Shown one piece after another: positions 44,313 to 55,784 of a stretch of 64,000 nucleotides of DNA. The notes under the pieces are model-generated. The model was given only the letters and a program-made list of their open reading frames with translations, did not search any database and had not been told where the DNA came from. Location of the stretch: assembly GCA_003184365.1 (NCBI GenBank), contig NKYR01000021.1:248001-312000 (forward strand), written 5' to 3'. Within the stretch, counting starts at the first letter, position 1. Each line of letters opens with the position of its first letter. Source of the DNA: Evernia prunastri (lineage: Eukaryota; Ascomycota; Lecanoromycetes; Lecanorales; Parmeliaceae). The translations under genes were made by a program, and so were the position numbers.

Positions 44313-45360
44313 ATGTCGAACCCACCTCAACCCACCACTCTCCCTCCAACCAGCTATTCAACAGAGAATTGCACCGCCGTCAGTATCTACTGTCCGGGCG
44401 ACTTCACCATTTACGGTTATTACCCCAGCCTCGGCGCCAATGCCTTCTTCTGTGCCTTGTTCGCCCTCTGCCTAGGCGCCCAATTCGTCCTCGGCATAAG
44501 ATACAAGACATGGACATACATGATCGCTCTGGTTTTGGGTTCCCTCGCAGAAGCAATCGGTATGCCCAATCCATATTGACCCCACTCAATTCTCTCCGCT
44601 GACATCCACAACAGGCTACATCGGAAGAATAATGCTCCACAGCAACCCCTGGTCCTCAAATGGGTTCGAAATCCAGATCTGCTGTCTCATCATTGCCCCT
44701 GCCTTCATCGCCGCCGGTGTCTACCTCACACTCAAACACATCACTCTCGAGCTCGGCTCCAACTTCTCCCGCCTCCGACCTAAGCTCTACACCTGGATCT
44801 TCTGCCTCGCCGACCTCTTCTCCCTCATTCTACAAGGAGCCGGTGGAGGAATTGCAGCCACGGCCGATGCCGGCTCTTCCATGCAGAAAGTTGGAAATGA
44901 TCTCATGATGGCCGGTATCGTGTGGCAGGTCTTCACACTTCTCATCTTCGGAGGTTTGGTTGCGGACTACGCCTCCCGGGTGTACGCCCGTCGATCAGAG
45001 CTCGAACCCTCGGCCATCAAGCTTCTGAATGCGACACGCTTCAAGCTGTTCACCGGCGGCCTGGTTCTCGCATACCTGACCATCTTCACTCGTTGTATCT
45101 TCCGTATCGGTGAGATGGCCAAGGGTTGGGGCAACCCGATCATGCAGGACGAGGCCGATTTCATCGCCCTGGACGGTGTGATGATCTCCATCGCTACCCT
45201 GTGCCTGACGGCCTTCCATCCTGGACTCGTTTTCCCGGAGATGCAGATGCACGGGAAGACTAGCCCGGTCGGGGAATTCACCACTGCCGAGGTGGAGAAG
45301 GTTCATGATGTGGAGTCTCCACCCAACAGTGAGAGGCGAGGGTACTTTGGGGCGTCATAG
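44313..45360 (+). CDS. RTA1-like seven-helix membrane protein
   Basis: Member of the fungal lipid-translocating exporter family (RTA1, RSB1, PUG1, RTM1), seven-helix plasma-membrane proteins tied to sphingoid-base export and resistance to 7-aminocholesterol or other toxicants. Two exons, 44313-44559 and 44615-45360, give 330 residues, the usual length. Landmarks: YGYYPSLGANAFF before helix 1, GSLAEAIGYIGR across the intron, the ICCLIIAPAFIAAGVYLTL helix, FCLADLFSLILQGAGGG, IFTRCIFRIGEMAKGW and the FHPGLVFPEM ending. The intron has a GTATGC donor and an AACAG acceptor. No neighbouring gene suggests a pathway. Confidence 0.92.
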
Positions 45361-47526
45361 AGCATGATGCGCGCCGTTTCATTTGTCGACCTGCATATCC
45401 TGACTCATGAGCGGAGTTGTATGCTATATGATCATTTTTCGGAGCGATGATATCAAGACTTTGTTAGAATACTTCTAGAAGAATTCGCAAGAACAGCTTC
45501 AATAGAATTCTTCCGTTCGCACCAAGACTCTCAATTTATTCTAACACTTTGGCTGAAAAGAACGTCCGACTTTCATGCAAAGCACCCTGCCTTCCTCTCA
45601 TCAACAAGCAAGCATCCGAAATTCTCCCCTTCTACTACAATAGTACTACACACCACGGGAAAACCCACAGCGTGCTCTCCCTCTTACTTTCTTTCTTACC
45701 TTGCTTCCATTTCCCGCCCCCTCAGACCTCTCGATCAGCCAAAAGAAGAGAAATGGAGAAAATCCCGCACCTCACCCGGTACCCACCCGGCGGGTTCCCC
45801 TGCATGCATATATCGCGTGCCATCCGCCAAGCCGAGATATGCACCCACCTACGTCACGTGTGTCTAGCTTTCCGGCCACGTTCCTGCCCACGCCGTTTTT
45901 TTCTTTCTTTTTCTATTTTAGCGTAATGTGCGCATGCGGGCTTTGAATGCTACGTATGTATGTAGATCAGATGCGAGATGGCGCTGCTGTGTGTGTGTGT
46001 GTGTGTTCGGGGGGCGAAAGGAGAGTTGCGGGGAGATTACGGGTGAGATTGCCGGATAAGAAATGAATGGAAATTTGGAAGATGGGAAAAAGAAAAAAGG
46101 AAAAGAAAAACGCTCAGAAAAGAAAAGAAAAGAAGAGGGAAAAAAGGAAAAAAGGTTGCACACTCTGAAATCTACGGGTCTAAAATGATTTCCCCGTGGT
46201 AGGGTCGTATGAAGGGCTCTTTGGCTGTGGTTATGTGGACCGGCGGGGAAATGGTGGCATAAGTGGTGATATTTTTAGTGCAGGTACTGACCTTTTGAGG
46301 AGGGGATTGATGGAGGGATTTTTTTGCACCCGCGAGGTAACGTCAGCACTGGCTTTTGTTGCTTGGGAAATTTGATGGTGGAGGGGGGTCGAATGAAGGG
46401 TGCGGTCGATAGGGTTCGAGGGAAAGGAAAAGGAGGAGGAGGGGGGGGGATTGGATGTCGGGTTATGATTTGGAAACCCAGTGTTTGGACAGAGTACTCT
46501 ATGGTTGATGGCTATGGGAGAAAACGCTCCTTATCAGAGTCCATCCTATGCAGTTACCTTGCCTGTGGAGGTGTTAGGTCTTTTCAGCTCAGCACTGGGG
46601 TGATCTCTCATGCCGCGTGCATCTCAGCTGTTGTGATTGAGTCTTTTCTTGTTTTTTTTCTTGTTTTTTCTTTTTTTTTGTGGTCCTTTGCGGTCTGCTG
46701 GATTATTACCAAGGGTAGCTTATTGCAAAAAAACGCCAGAAATACCATGAATAAGGAGGTCGTTGGAGCTGATGCCAAGTGAGTGAGAAAACCTCCGTGC
46801 CCTTGCTTTCGTCTCAGAATGATGAGGCAGACATGAAACCCCAGTTCTTCATTACAACGGTGAAGGCACATGACACCCTGGTAAGATGTTACCTACCGTA
46901 CTCTAAGAGTCTCTAATGCACGATGATGCCAAAGCTCAACGGCCCCACGTGTTTCACGATCATCTCACGCCTCAGATGGTATGCAGTGGTATGCAGTGGT
47001 ATGCATGATGCAACGCCTCATGATTGGAAGACGAGTTTTTTTATTTTATTACTTTGATGATGGTGCATATGTAAGATCACTAATACCGTAATACGTATGC
47101 AATAATCCCACATTATACATATGCTGATGTTGAAAGAAGCTTCAATATGACACTGACCTAACGGTTCGAACGGCTCGACGCTGCCTCTTAGCCTCTTACT
47201 CGGCTTTTGGCGGTGGAGAGGGATGCGCCAACGCCGCCATGAGCTGGCTGCTAACTTGACTCTATACTTGGACCGGTTAGATCGCTCGCAACTCGAACCT
47301 GAAAGAGTTTGGCTTGAGGGCCGCGTTTAGTCTCCCGCATAACGCCATTGACATCTAGCTTTGCGAGGTGCATGGAACCATGGACCCAAAGACATGTCCT
47401 TGCCAAGAATTCCCCGAATTAAACATCATCACACAAGCTGAACCTCGACCTGAACCTCGACCTGAAGCTCAGCTTCAACTTCAACCTCTCCATCATAAGT
47501 AGCTCCCGTCCTCTCTTTCTTCGCTT

Positions 47527-47560
<34 letters not shown>

Positions 47561-47694
47561 GTATGTGCTTTTTGATTTGCGACACTCCAACCCGTGCCCT
47601 CGTAAGATATACTGCTTTTGTCTTAAGCCCTAACACCAATCAGTACTCTCACACTCATCATCCTCTGTCAATTGGCTCTCTCAAGCTCACAGTC
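45361..47694. other. Long intergenic region with simple repeats
   Basis: About 2.3 kb between the RTA1 and Zn2Cys6 genes. It holds a (TG)n tract at about 45988-46006, a purine-rich (GA/GAAAA) tract at about 46075-46155, a poly-T stretch near 46645-46680 and a (TG)14 tract at 47531-47558. An imperfect CTGAACCTCGAC-type repeat sits at about 47438-47490. No coding sequence is supported. The 3' part should be the regulator's promoter. Confidence 0.5.
47531..47558. repeat. (TG)14 microsatellite
   Basis: Perfect TG dinucleotide run 137 bases upstream of the Zn2Cys6 gene start, within its promoter or 5' UTR. A shorter TG tract is found at 45988-46006. Confidence 0.9.
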
Positions 47695-49991
47695 ATGGTC
47701 TATCAAGGAAAGCCGAGTGCCGGCTGCCAGAATTGTAGAAAGCGGAAAATCAAGGTGTGTGCATCCCACGGCTCCATCAAGTGACCCGGCTCTACACCGC
47801 CCATCCCCGTCTCATACATCGACAGTGCGATGAAGCGGTCCCAGCCTGCTCCCAATGCATCAACACCAAAAGAGAGTGCCCGGGCTACGTTGCCCGCTTC
47901 GACCTCGTCTTACGTGACCAAACGAAAGCGGTCCGGCGAAAAGCCCAACGCAAGAAGCAGCAACAAGATGAAGGGACAAAGCTTCACCCCCCCACCAAGG
48001 CCTCATCGCCAGAGGAGCCCGTGTCGACGACATGGACCATTGTCAATCCCGGAGCGGATTCTTCCCGCGCGGTTGCCAAACGTTATTCCTCAACCGAACC
48101 GGTCCCGAGGATGTTCAACGATTTCCCGGAGCAACAGGCCATCTGTGCCTTCTTCCTCGATTTCGTCCTTCTCCCTCGCCATCCGGACAGCGCCGAAGGT
48201 CATCTCGAGCACTTGCTCCCTCTGTACGCCAAAACGAATGCTGACTCGCCGTTATCACTGGCTACCTCGTCAGTGGCTCTGATCATCTCGGGAGGTACGC
48301 CGAGCCGCCGCAATGATCAGCAGCTCGGTCACTCCATCTTCGGGAAAGCGTTGCGGAAGACAAGTGCGGCCATTCGGAATCCGGCGGAGTCGAAGAAGGA
48401 CGAGACGTTGATGGCTGTTCTTCTGCTTGGCTTGTTTGAGGTATGTTGCTTCACTCTTCTGTCATGGCTCTCTTGCACTCTCATAATGCTGGTGTCTATT
48501 GTTTGACGCGGCAGGCTTCAAACTCGAACCTGCCCCCAGCAAAGAAGCCAAGTCGATGGGCACAGTCTGTTTGAAAGTCATGTCGTGGTTGGCCTCAATA
48601 CTATCAGTTTTGGGCAGAACTGCAGAATCTGCCCTTGCAACTGGCCTTCACTCAGACTGAAGCCAGAATTAGCGAGCAAATCTCCTGCTCAAATGCTATT
48701 GAACATTGTTCACTGAGCCACAAGCCAACTGGTGCATTGCAATTGCCTGGGTAGAACCCATCTTCCTTGCACGAGAATTAGACTTACATTCTTGCTTTCG
48801 ACACTCATCTGGTATTTCCACATCGCTTCCAGACCGCAGCGATGTCTTTTACACGTATTTGATGGCCTCAATCGAACTTGCGCGCCATTTCTGACTTTTG
48901 CTGACCACTGCCTGCTCTAGAAAATCACTGCTACGGCTACGGCTACTGCCCCTTCAGACGCTCAGAAGTCCCATATGGCTAGAACGCACAATGCTGGCGC
49001 CGCAGCACTTGTTATGCATCGAGGTCAGGAGAACTGCAAGACATCATTGTCTGTGGGCTTGCTCTTCTCGGTCCGATCTCAGCTTGTAAGTACTCAGGGA
49101 CCCCTCATAAGAGTGATCTGAGGTTAAAGGAAACAGGTCGAGCATGCCATCGAAGAAGGCACCTCCTTTAAAAGGTGCCCTGACGCGTTGAGCGCTATGT
49201 TCAAAACCCTCCCTCAAAATGCTGCCGCCCGCCTCACCTCCGCTATCATCAACATTGCCGACCTCCGCTCGTGCGCCAAATCCGCCCTCCTACTTCCTAG
49301 AAGCTCCGACTCCGAACAAGAAGTCAACGATCTACTTGAATACGCTATATCCGTTGATCTCCTCGTAGCGGCTTGGCCTGATTCTCTACCCGAAGAGTGG
49401 AAGTGGAGCTCAGCCGAGCACTTCGAACTCCCGCCTGGCTCCATCTCCCGCGATGCCTACATCTACGAAGACCGCAAGGACATCTATCACGACCTTTGGG
49501 TCGAATCTATCTGGAACTCCTACCGCTCCGCGCGCGTGAAAGTGCAGACGATAATCCTTGACTGCATTAATTGGCTCGGCAAGCCTTTTGAGCATCAATG
49601 GTACTGGCGCACTGTGTACGCCAAGATGATAACGCAAGAGATGGCAGACGACATGTGCGCCTCGGTACCCTACGCGCTCGGCACAAAGACCTTCGGCGGC
49701 CCAGGAGACAGGGATGGAGTTGAGTACCCCTACAACGGCACACAAAAGGCATCCGAGGAACACCGCCGCGCCGCCACCGCCCTCGGGGGATGGCATCTTC
49801 TCGAACCCATGAGGACGTCGCTCAAAACGAAGAACTGTCTGCGCGAAGGGCAGAAAGAGTGGGTGAAGGCGCAAATGGCGCGAATCTGGCGCATTTACTC
49901 ACTCCAGGCACCGGAGGGGAATGCAGATCCGATGTATGAGCCGCTATCTTTTCGATTTCCCCTCATAGGGTTGACAGGATCTAAGTCGTGA
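47695..49991 (+). CDS. Zn2Cys6 transcription factor
   Basis: Fungal binuclear-cluster regulator. Four exons, 47695-47754, 47826-48440, 48921-49085 and 49137-49991, give 564 residues with all introns in phase 0. The DNA-binding cluster C-x2-C-x6-C-x5-C-x2-C-x6-C is rebuilt across intron 1 from CQNCRKRKIK and CDEAVPACSQCINTKREC (residues 11-38). A basic linker follows. The body then matches the Fungal_trans_2-type helical region, including ALVMHRGQENCKTSLSVGLLFSVRSQL spanning exons 3-4. The exon 1/2 junction inside the zinc cluster is a common fungal position. Intron 2 is 480 nt, far longer than the others; the junction to exon 3 is inferred from family continuity. Targets are unknown; no biosynthetic gene is adjacent. 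Confidence 0.82.
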
Positions 49992-52332
49992 AGAGTACAC
50001 GCTGAGCAGTGCTTGCGTTGGACATAGGTCGCCGACCGAGACCAGCCCCAAGACCAAAGGCGTCAAGCTGGTCTCGCCCACGACGGAGAAGGAGCTGTTG
50101 CCCCAGCAGTTGTGCTACTGTCTGGGCTTCGGCCATCTGAAGGGGGTGAAGGAAGTCGAAGACTTCGCGTCGCGGAGGGAAAAGTGTAGGGATTGCCGCC
50201 GGCCGGCGTAGGGATGCGGTTGTTACAAAGACTATATATGGCGATATCAGAATGTCTATATAACGAATACGAAAGCTACGAGGACATGACATCGAAGGGC
50301 AGGAACGGGTACGGGCGCCGACTATATGCGGAGGATATGAGCCGGAACGAGCTGGAGCGTTTTAATGGGTTTCGAGCGTGCTATATTCAGTATAATGTTT
50401 GCATTATCTTAAACGGAATACCTTTTCCGCAACGAGCAGACTCAATACCAAAATGGATAGATAGGTAGATAGCTGATGACGATTTCTTCACACCACCACA
50501 CCATTTAGCGCTCACGATACTCCCCCTTTCTCTCTCCTCTTGCCTGTCCTCCCCCCCCTCAATCTACTATCCTGCCCCCCAACCACTACCACTACCACTA
50601 CCACTCTCAGCCCCCCCCCCAAAACCACAGACACAGACAAGGAGAGAAGAACAAACACCACACCCCAAACGTCCCGCGCGATGATGATCTCATCACGTAC
50701 GAGTATGTAACCCAATCAAAACGCCAGCGTAACATGGTGGCTTGCGTTGCCTACTTGCTCTCATCACTCACTTACGCCGCTTGTTGTCACCCACGCGGGA
50801 CATTCAAGCCGCTTGTGGACACGTGTCGTTCCTGCGAGGTTGCGGCGGGGAGGTGGAGATGGTGTATTGGGGTATTGGGGCTGCAGGATGCAGGCTGTAA
50901 GTATGCAGGAAAAGGTGGCCTACGGGCGTATGGGGGTCGCAGATGCTTGTTTATGCAGGCTTGGTGGGGCTTTCTGGGCCATCCGGTTGACGGGGAGGGA
51001 GAGGGTGGTTGTGGTTGCGGTGTGGGTGCGATTGTAGGTGTGATTGTGTGGTTAGAGTGTGATTCAGTGTGGATTAGGGGTGGGGGTGCACCTTTGGAAT
51101 TACGATAGGAGAAATGCCTCCGGGCTAGCGTGGTTTGAAGGGGTGAGATGAGGTTGTGCGAGGTTGGTGTTCGGAGGTTGCGGGGAGGTGAGCGGCTCGA
51201 GTGCTGGATGGGTTCGGACACAGAATGGAGGAGGGACGACGGGACTGACTGAGGCGGAGGTGATCATTATATTGATATTATTGGGGTGTGTAGGTAGGTC
51301 TTTATCTTGTGGGGTGGTATGTGATTCAACACCCCCCCTTCTTTCTTCCCACGGGGGAGTGACCCGAACCCAGCCGGAGATTGTACTCCAAAGGTGCGCT
51401 TTTTCAAGAGTGGAGATTAATCTTGGCAATTGGGGTGTTGTACTCTCCGTGGTGCCCGGGTTATTGAATGATAGCCTGTCTGATGACTTTATCAATTGGC
51501 TGCATTGATAAGGAGGTAGGAAGAGTAAGGTAGGTAGGTAGCTACATCTCTTGAAAAGAGCGAGACTAGTAGTTCCGGTAGGGCTGACCGCCTATCTCCA
51601 ACCCGGGTACGGAGGTCGGCACCAAAAGTCCTGCCCCCGCCAAGGTGTAGGGCTGCACCTTACTTAGCAGGGGCAGGACTTTTGGTGCCGACCTCCGTAC
51701 GGAGTACTTCGAGGCTTCCTTCCTTCTAAACTCCGAACTTCTTTGTGCAGGAACATAACAGTCAACAATGCAGCTCCTCCAGTAACCAGACTTCTATAAG
51801 CACTTCGAGACCGTTTGCCTTTCTCGATAGGTCAGCGGCTTCTGACCCTTCCTAAGGGCACCGCCGTCAATATGCGCCCTATAGATTTCTCCGTTCTTGC
51901 CTCTTGCGCGCCCTACAATGCGTCCAGTACAAGCGGCCTTCTTGTCCGAGGTGCTCCGGCTATGAAAAAAGTGCATCTGTACTGCTAGTGTCATATGCGA
52001 ACGCCCTAGACCGGCTGGACGATGTGTAGCTCCCGGTGCGTCTTTTTAAAACATGAGATACTTAAGCTTACGCGTAAAGAGGGTTTGTGCAACGGATGCT
52101 GCTGCGTTCAGGAAGAACATCGCTAAGTGCGCATGTCGCTCTCTTGTTCGGGGATTTGTACTGTTTTTGCTGTGCATTCTGTATCGTATCTCCCGTGTAC
52201 TGGTACCTGTTGTGGTCACTGACAAGCTTGGTCACTGATGGTTCATGGGAGTTTCGGTGCCCTTTCATCGCCAAACCAAATCGCCCGATCCGCTGTCGTC
52301 TCATCATGTCTTCTTGAGATCCTGGGGACAGC
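49992..52332. other. Long intergenic region with low-complexity tracts and a hairpin element
   Basis: About 2.3 kb. It contains C-rich runs and a (CCACTA)n tract at about 50560-50625, G/T-rich low-complexity sequence at 50860-51330 and the inverted-repeat element at 51607-51700. Frames on both strands in the low-complexity part are composition artefacts. No gene is supported. Confidence 0.45.
51607..51700. mobile_element. 94-bp perfect-hairpin element (MITE-like)
   Basis: Two 34-base arms (51607-51640 and 51667-51700) are inverted copies with a single C/T mismatch around a 26-base loop. The loop itself contains a six-base inverted repeat (AAGGTG...CACCTT). Each arm begins GTAC, so a TA lies at both ends. 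The sequence is unrelated to the element at 37743-37851. There is no coding capacity. It could be a miniature transposable element or a strong cruciform/terminator-like structure. Confidence 0.65.
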
Positions 52333-52641
52333 ATGCCTGAGTTTCGCATGAAGAACGCAGTAAGGCAAAATTTACATTTGTCGTACCCGTATGATACTTA
52401 TGCCCCTCCCGCCACACCACAGCCGCAGCGTCAGCCTCAAAGGGAAGGCAGTGCCGATCTCAGCCTCGTCGTGGAACAAGCTTCCACTGCATTGCGGAGT
52501 ATGGCTGCGAATAATCCAGTGTCCCTAGTAAGGTCGCTCGCTCATGCCTCACTATCCGCCTCTGCTGCCGACTTGCAAACCGAACAGCTTCTCGGCCAGG
52601 AAGAAGCATCTTACCGTCCAACCCTCCGGTGCCGTAGCTGA
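52333..52641 (+). CDS. 102-codon frame directly upstream of the next gene
   Basis: ATG at 52333 to TGA at 52639-52641, ending two bases before the ATG of the following gene. The protein is Gln/Pro/Ser/Ala-rich with no recognised domain. It could be an upstream ORF in the leader of the gene at 52644, the product of a dicistronic transcript, or chance. Support is positional only. Confidence 0.3.
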   Translation: MPEFRMKNAVRQNLHLSYPYDTYAPPATPQPQRQPQREGSADLSLVVEQASTALRSMAANNPVSLVRSLAHASLSASAADLQTEQLLGQEEASYRPTLRCRS

Positions 52642-52643
52642 CA

Positions 52644-54326
52644 ATGTCGTTCGGGTACTCCATTGGCGATGCGGTCCTGCTCACCCAGCTAGCTTGGAAG
52701 ACCGTTCAGAATGCTCGGAAAGCATGCGGGGAGCACGACGAGCTTACACGGGAGGCCTTGAGTCTCCAAGTCGTGCTAAGACGGCTTGAACAAGAGGTCG
52801 AGAAGCCAGAAAACCCAATGAATGATGTCACATCTGGCGGAACATACAAGGAAGAGTTGGGCTCCATACTCAAAGGTTGTAAGAGGGTTCTGAATGTGCT
52901 CGATCAGGTCTTGACGAAGTACAACGCTCTCAGTGAACAAGAAAGAAGCGGTAGGAAGCTATGGCAGAAGATCCGATTTGGGAACGGCAAGATGGCGGAC
53001 CTGGCAGAAGTGAGGGGCAAGATGATCTATTACACATCGGCCATATCTCTGTTCTTGAACATGGTGTCATTCGGCACGATGGGGAGAGTAGAACGACAGA
53101 TGAATGATGCGGGAGGGGACCTCAAGGAGATCAAGGTAGCTGTCAATGGCATTACCGCTTATTTGATGTCGGGCAACCGCAATGAAGGCTCGGTACTCAC
53201 AGCTTACGCGGATGACGATAGAGCCGTGTGGAAAGAGTTTCGAAGGGAATTGCTAGGCGATGGGTTTTCGAGCTCGGTCATTCGGAAGCACAGAATTCTT
53301 ATCAAGGCTTACATCGTGGAGCTTGGTAGCCGGGGTCTGTTCGACGAGAAGGATCCAAACGATGATGCAGAGGAACAGACTTGTGATGTTGACGCAGTCG
53401 TCGAAGGAACTGTGGCCCACGATCCGGAATCACAGAGGCACTCCGAAGCCTCACTGAGACGCAAAGCAGATTTCGACCTGCCGGTCAGGTCCAAACTACC
53501 CTTGGAAATCAACACCGCGCCCCAGGCAGCAGTCCACTTAAAGACCGAGTCAATGCAAAGAGAACAACCAATTTCCAAGCCTGCTTCCAGAACGGATCCC
53601 CAACAAACAGACGCCAAGACGGACTTGCGCTGTGTCTGGTTGAGCCGTGACGGCAATGGGAGAAATCAGCGATCCCCTGCAGAAGAAAATAAGGCGCCTA
53701 CATTTGAGAGTAGACCTAGCATTGCAAATACAGACAGAATACACGACAGAAGCAATGATGTGGGGAGGAGCTCGCGAGACGAGTCTAGATCGTCGTCAGA
53801 AAATGATGGATCGGATAACGAGGTCGACGAAAGCTATTATGGCAGCGACTTAGGACTGCCGAAGCAGAGGACTGGAGGCAGTCCGAAGAGAAATACGGAA
53901 AAACCATTGCAACATAGTGGTCAGCGTGAAATCGGAGACGAGTTTGATGATGATGCTTTCGCTAGACTCGAGTATGTAGAACGGCAGGCTCGAAACAATC
54001 GTGAAGAAAAGAAGGAAACGATATTATTCGAGTATTATAAAGAGTATTCTTCGCTTGAAAGCATGTTGAAGGAACGCAGAGAATACAGAGAGAAAGTTAA
54101 AAGAATAAGGGAAGCAATAAGAGAAGAGGAGACGAGACGAGACGGTCTTGAGAATGATCCTGATACTTACCTCCGAGCGCTCACTCTAAAGCATTTTGAA
54201 GAAACCAGCAAGCTTCAAAATATTGAGGAGCTGATAAGAATGTTTGGAGAACCCATGAGAAGAATAGAGGAGATGAGACGGTTTCTGAGGAGGATCCGTT
54301 CGATCATTCCGGGTACAAAGCAATAG
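52644..54326 (+). CDS. Protein with STAND-associated fungal N-terminal domain and coiled-coil C-terminus
   Basis: Single exon, 560 residues. The N-terminal ~170 residues (FGYSIGDAVLLTQLAWKTVQNAR, then alternating helices to about MGRVERQMND) match the helical fungal N-terminal domain that often precedes NB-ARC/NACHT modules in STAND proteins. No nucleotide-binding module follows. Residues ~235-430 are disordered, with acidic and Ser/Arg-rich stretches. The C-terminal ~120 residues are a charged Glu/Arg/Lys coiled coil (for example EYREKVKRIREAIREEETRR), ending RSIIPGTKQ. The family is very abundant in Dothideomycetes and other Pezizomycotina; function is unknown, though a signalling or self-recognition role is often suspected for STAND N-termini. 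The ATG is two bases after the stop of an upstream frame. Confidence 0.72.
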   Translation: MSFGYSIGDAVLLTQLAWKTVQNARKACGEHDELTREALSLQVVLRRLEQEVEKPENPMNDVTSGGTYKEELGSILKGCKRVLNVLDQVLTKYNALSEQERSGRKLWQKIRFGNGKMADLAEVRGKMIYYTSAISLFLNMVSFGTMGRVERQMNDAGGDLKEIKVAVNGITAYLMSGNRNEGSVLTAYADDDRAVWKEFRRELLGDGFSSSVIRKHRILIKAYIVELGSRGLFDEKDPNDDAEEQTCDVDAVVEGTVAHDPESQRHSEASLRRKADFDLPVRSKLPLEINTAPQAAVHLKTESMQREQPISKPASRTDPQQTDAKTDLRCVWLSRDGNGRNQRSPAEENKAPTFESRPSIANTDRIHDRSNDVGRSSRDESRSSSENDGSDNEVDESYYGSDLGLPKQRTGGSPKRNTEKPLQHSGQREIGDEFDDDAFARLEYVERQARNNREEKKETILFEYYKEYSSLESMLKERREYREKVKRIREAIREEETRRDGLENDPDTYLRALTLKHFEETSKLQNIEELIRMFGEPMRRIEEMRRFLRRIRSIIPGTKQ

Positions 54327-54807
54327 TCGCTCGATACCAACTCTCTCGAACCCGTCTCGAAGAAACCATAGGGACACTTGCAGAAATCGTGAGGGCACGA
54401 CCTTCATGATGAGCTTGAGAAAAAATCCCCTCGATCGGGACTGTCATTGGCTCTATCAGAGAGAAAAGGTCATCGAAAAGAATGAGAAGGGAGGTGGTGA
54501 ATAAGAAGAGCAGACAAGAGGAGGGAAGAGAGGCTTGAAACGAAAATCAAGAGAAGAGAAGAGGAGCGAGGGGGGAGGAAGTCATCACTTGATGATTGAA
54601 ATTGCTGAAGTGCAGGGCTGGCAATGATGGGTGCACCAACTAACTGCTCCACAGCTACCATTGGAACAGTTGGTTTCTGGTAGGTGATGGTGCAGTTTGA
54701 AGTCTGGCAGTTGGTAGTTGGTGCAGTTTGATGCTGAAAACCAACGGTTTCAACCGATGGTGGAGCAGTTGATAGATCGGATATAACGATTCCTAATTCC
54801 ACGATTT

Positions 54808-55140
54808 ATATATATTGTTACGGACTTGCCAGAGGTATTCTTATCTGTCAAGACCTTCACCCAATTAGGCCTAGCGTGATTTAACCCCGTAAACAAAATT
54901 TTCTTTTCTTGGGTAATAGTTATAGCTACATATGACTTAAATTATATTTATTTCTTGATAAGAAAGAAAAGATACCGTTTGATGATTAGCTGTAAGTGTT
55001 GATCGAAGGGGTTTGATTCTATTTAGATTTGATTCCTTGATAGCGCCGATATAATAATATAGCGATTCCTTATTCTTCTGACAAAAGTAGTACTCAAGAC
55101 ATCTCGCCCGGCGCGGATATCCGGTATATCGAACTGTCAA
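54808..55140. repeat. AT-rich relic, possible decayed LTR or transposon fragment
   Basis: This stretch is much richer in A+T than its neighbours and begins TGTTACGG, a start seen in some fungal gypsy-type LTRs. I could not find a matching second copy, a polypurine tract or any reverse transcriptase sequence in the window. The identification is therefore weak. Confidence 0.25.
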
Positions 55141-55544
55141 ACCCGCTTCAAACCGTCGGTTCCACTGGCAACATTGGGTTGATAAGTTGGGGTTTCGATT
55201 CATGGGGTAATTAGTGCGGTGTCAATATTCAAGTCTTGTAGTTGGTTTGCAGTTTGACTTCTGGAAACCGACTATTTGAACAACTGTTGCCGACCCCTGC
55301 TGGGCAGTGAAGTGAGAGAGAGGATGCATGTGTCTTTTCTTCTGCTCCGCGACTCCAGGCTTGAGGACTTCAGGCTTGAGGACTCCACGTTCCACGCTCC
55401 GGGCTACAACGGTCTTTTGTTGTGGGAAATGAGCGCCTTGAGGAGACGATGACGGGCTCCTCTTCGAGACCGGCAGACTCCTTAAGATCGGAAGGCTTCT
55501 TGAGACGATAGGCTCCTTGAGACGGTAGGAAGTTGAGTCAAGAG

Positions 55545-55784
55545 AAGGCAAGGCAAGGCAAGGCAAGGCAAGGCAAGGCAAGGCAAGGCAAGGCAAGGCA
55601 AGGCAAGGCAAGGCAAGGCAAGTCGAGTCATGTCAACGCAAGTCAAATCATGTCAACACAAGTCAAATCATGTCAGGGCAGGTTAAGATAAGTTAAGTCA
55701 AGTCAAGACAAGTCAAGTCAAGTTAACGCAAGTCGAGTCAAGTCAGATTAAGTCAAGGTATATCAAGTCTGATCAAGGCAAGCA
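55545..55784. repeat. Pentanucleotide array (AAGGC)15 decaying into AAGTC-type units
   Basis: About fifteen perfect AAGGC units (55545-55620) are followed by about thirty degenerate five-base units based on AAGTC/AAGTT, with occasional ATGTC variants, to about 55784. The five-base register is largely kept. The array is gene-free, between the coiled-coil protein and the NIPA transporter. Confidence 0.85.

Noticed and set aside
46075..46163. Purine-rich tract considered as a regulatory or triplex element
   Set aside because: Simple GA-rich low complexity is common in fungal intergenic DNA and nothing here singles it out.
50787..51508. Pro- or Gly/Val-rich frames on both strands
   Set aside because: Produced by GT/C-rich low-complexity DNA; no splice structure, domains or plausible starts.
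54808..55203. Complete LTR retrotransposon
   Set aside because: No second LTR, primer-binding site or pol sequence was found; only an AT-rich stretch beginning TGTTACGG remains, so it is listed as a weak relic.
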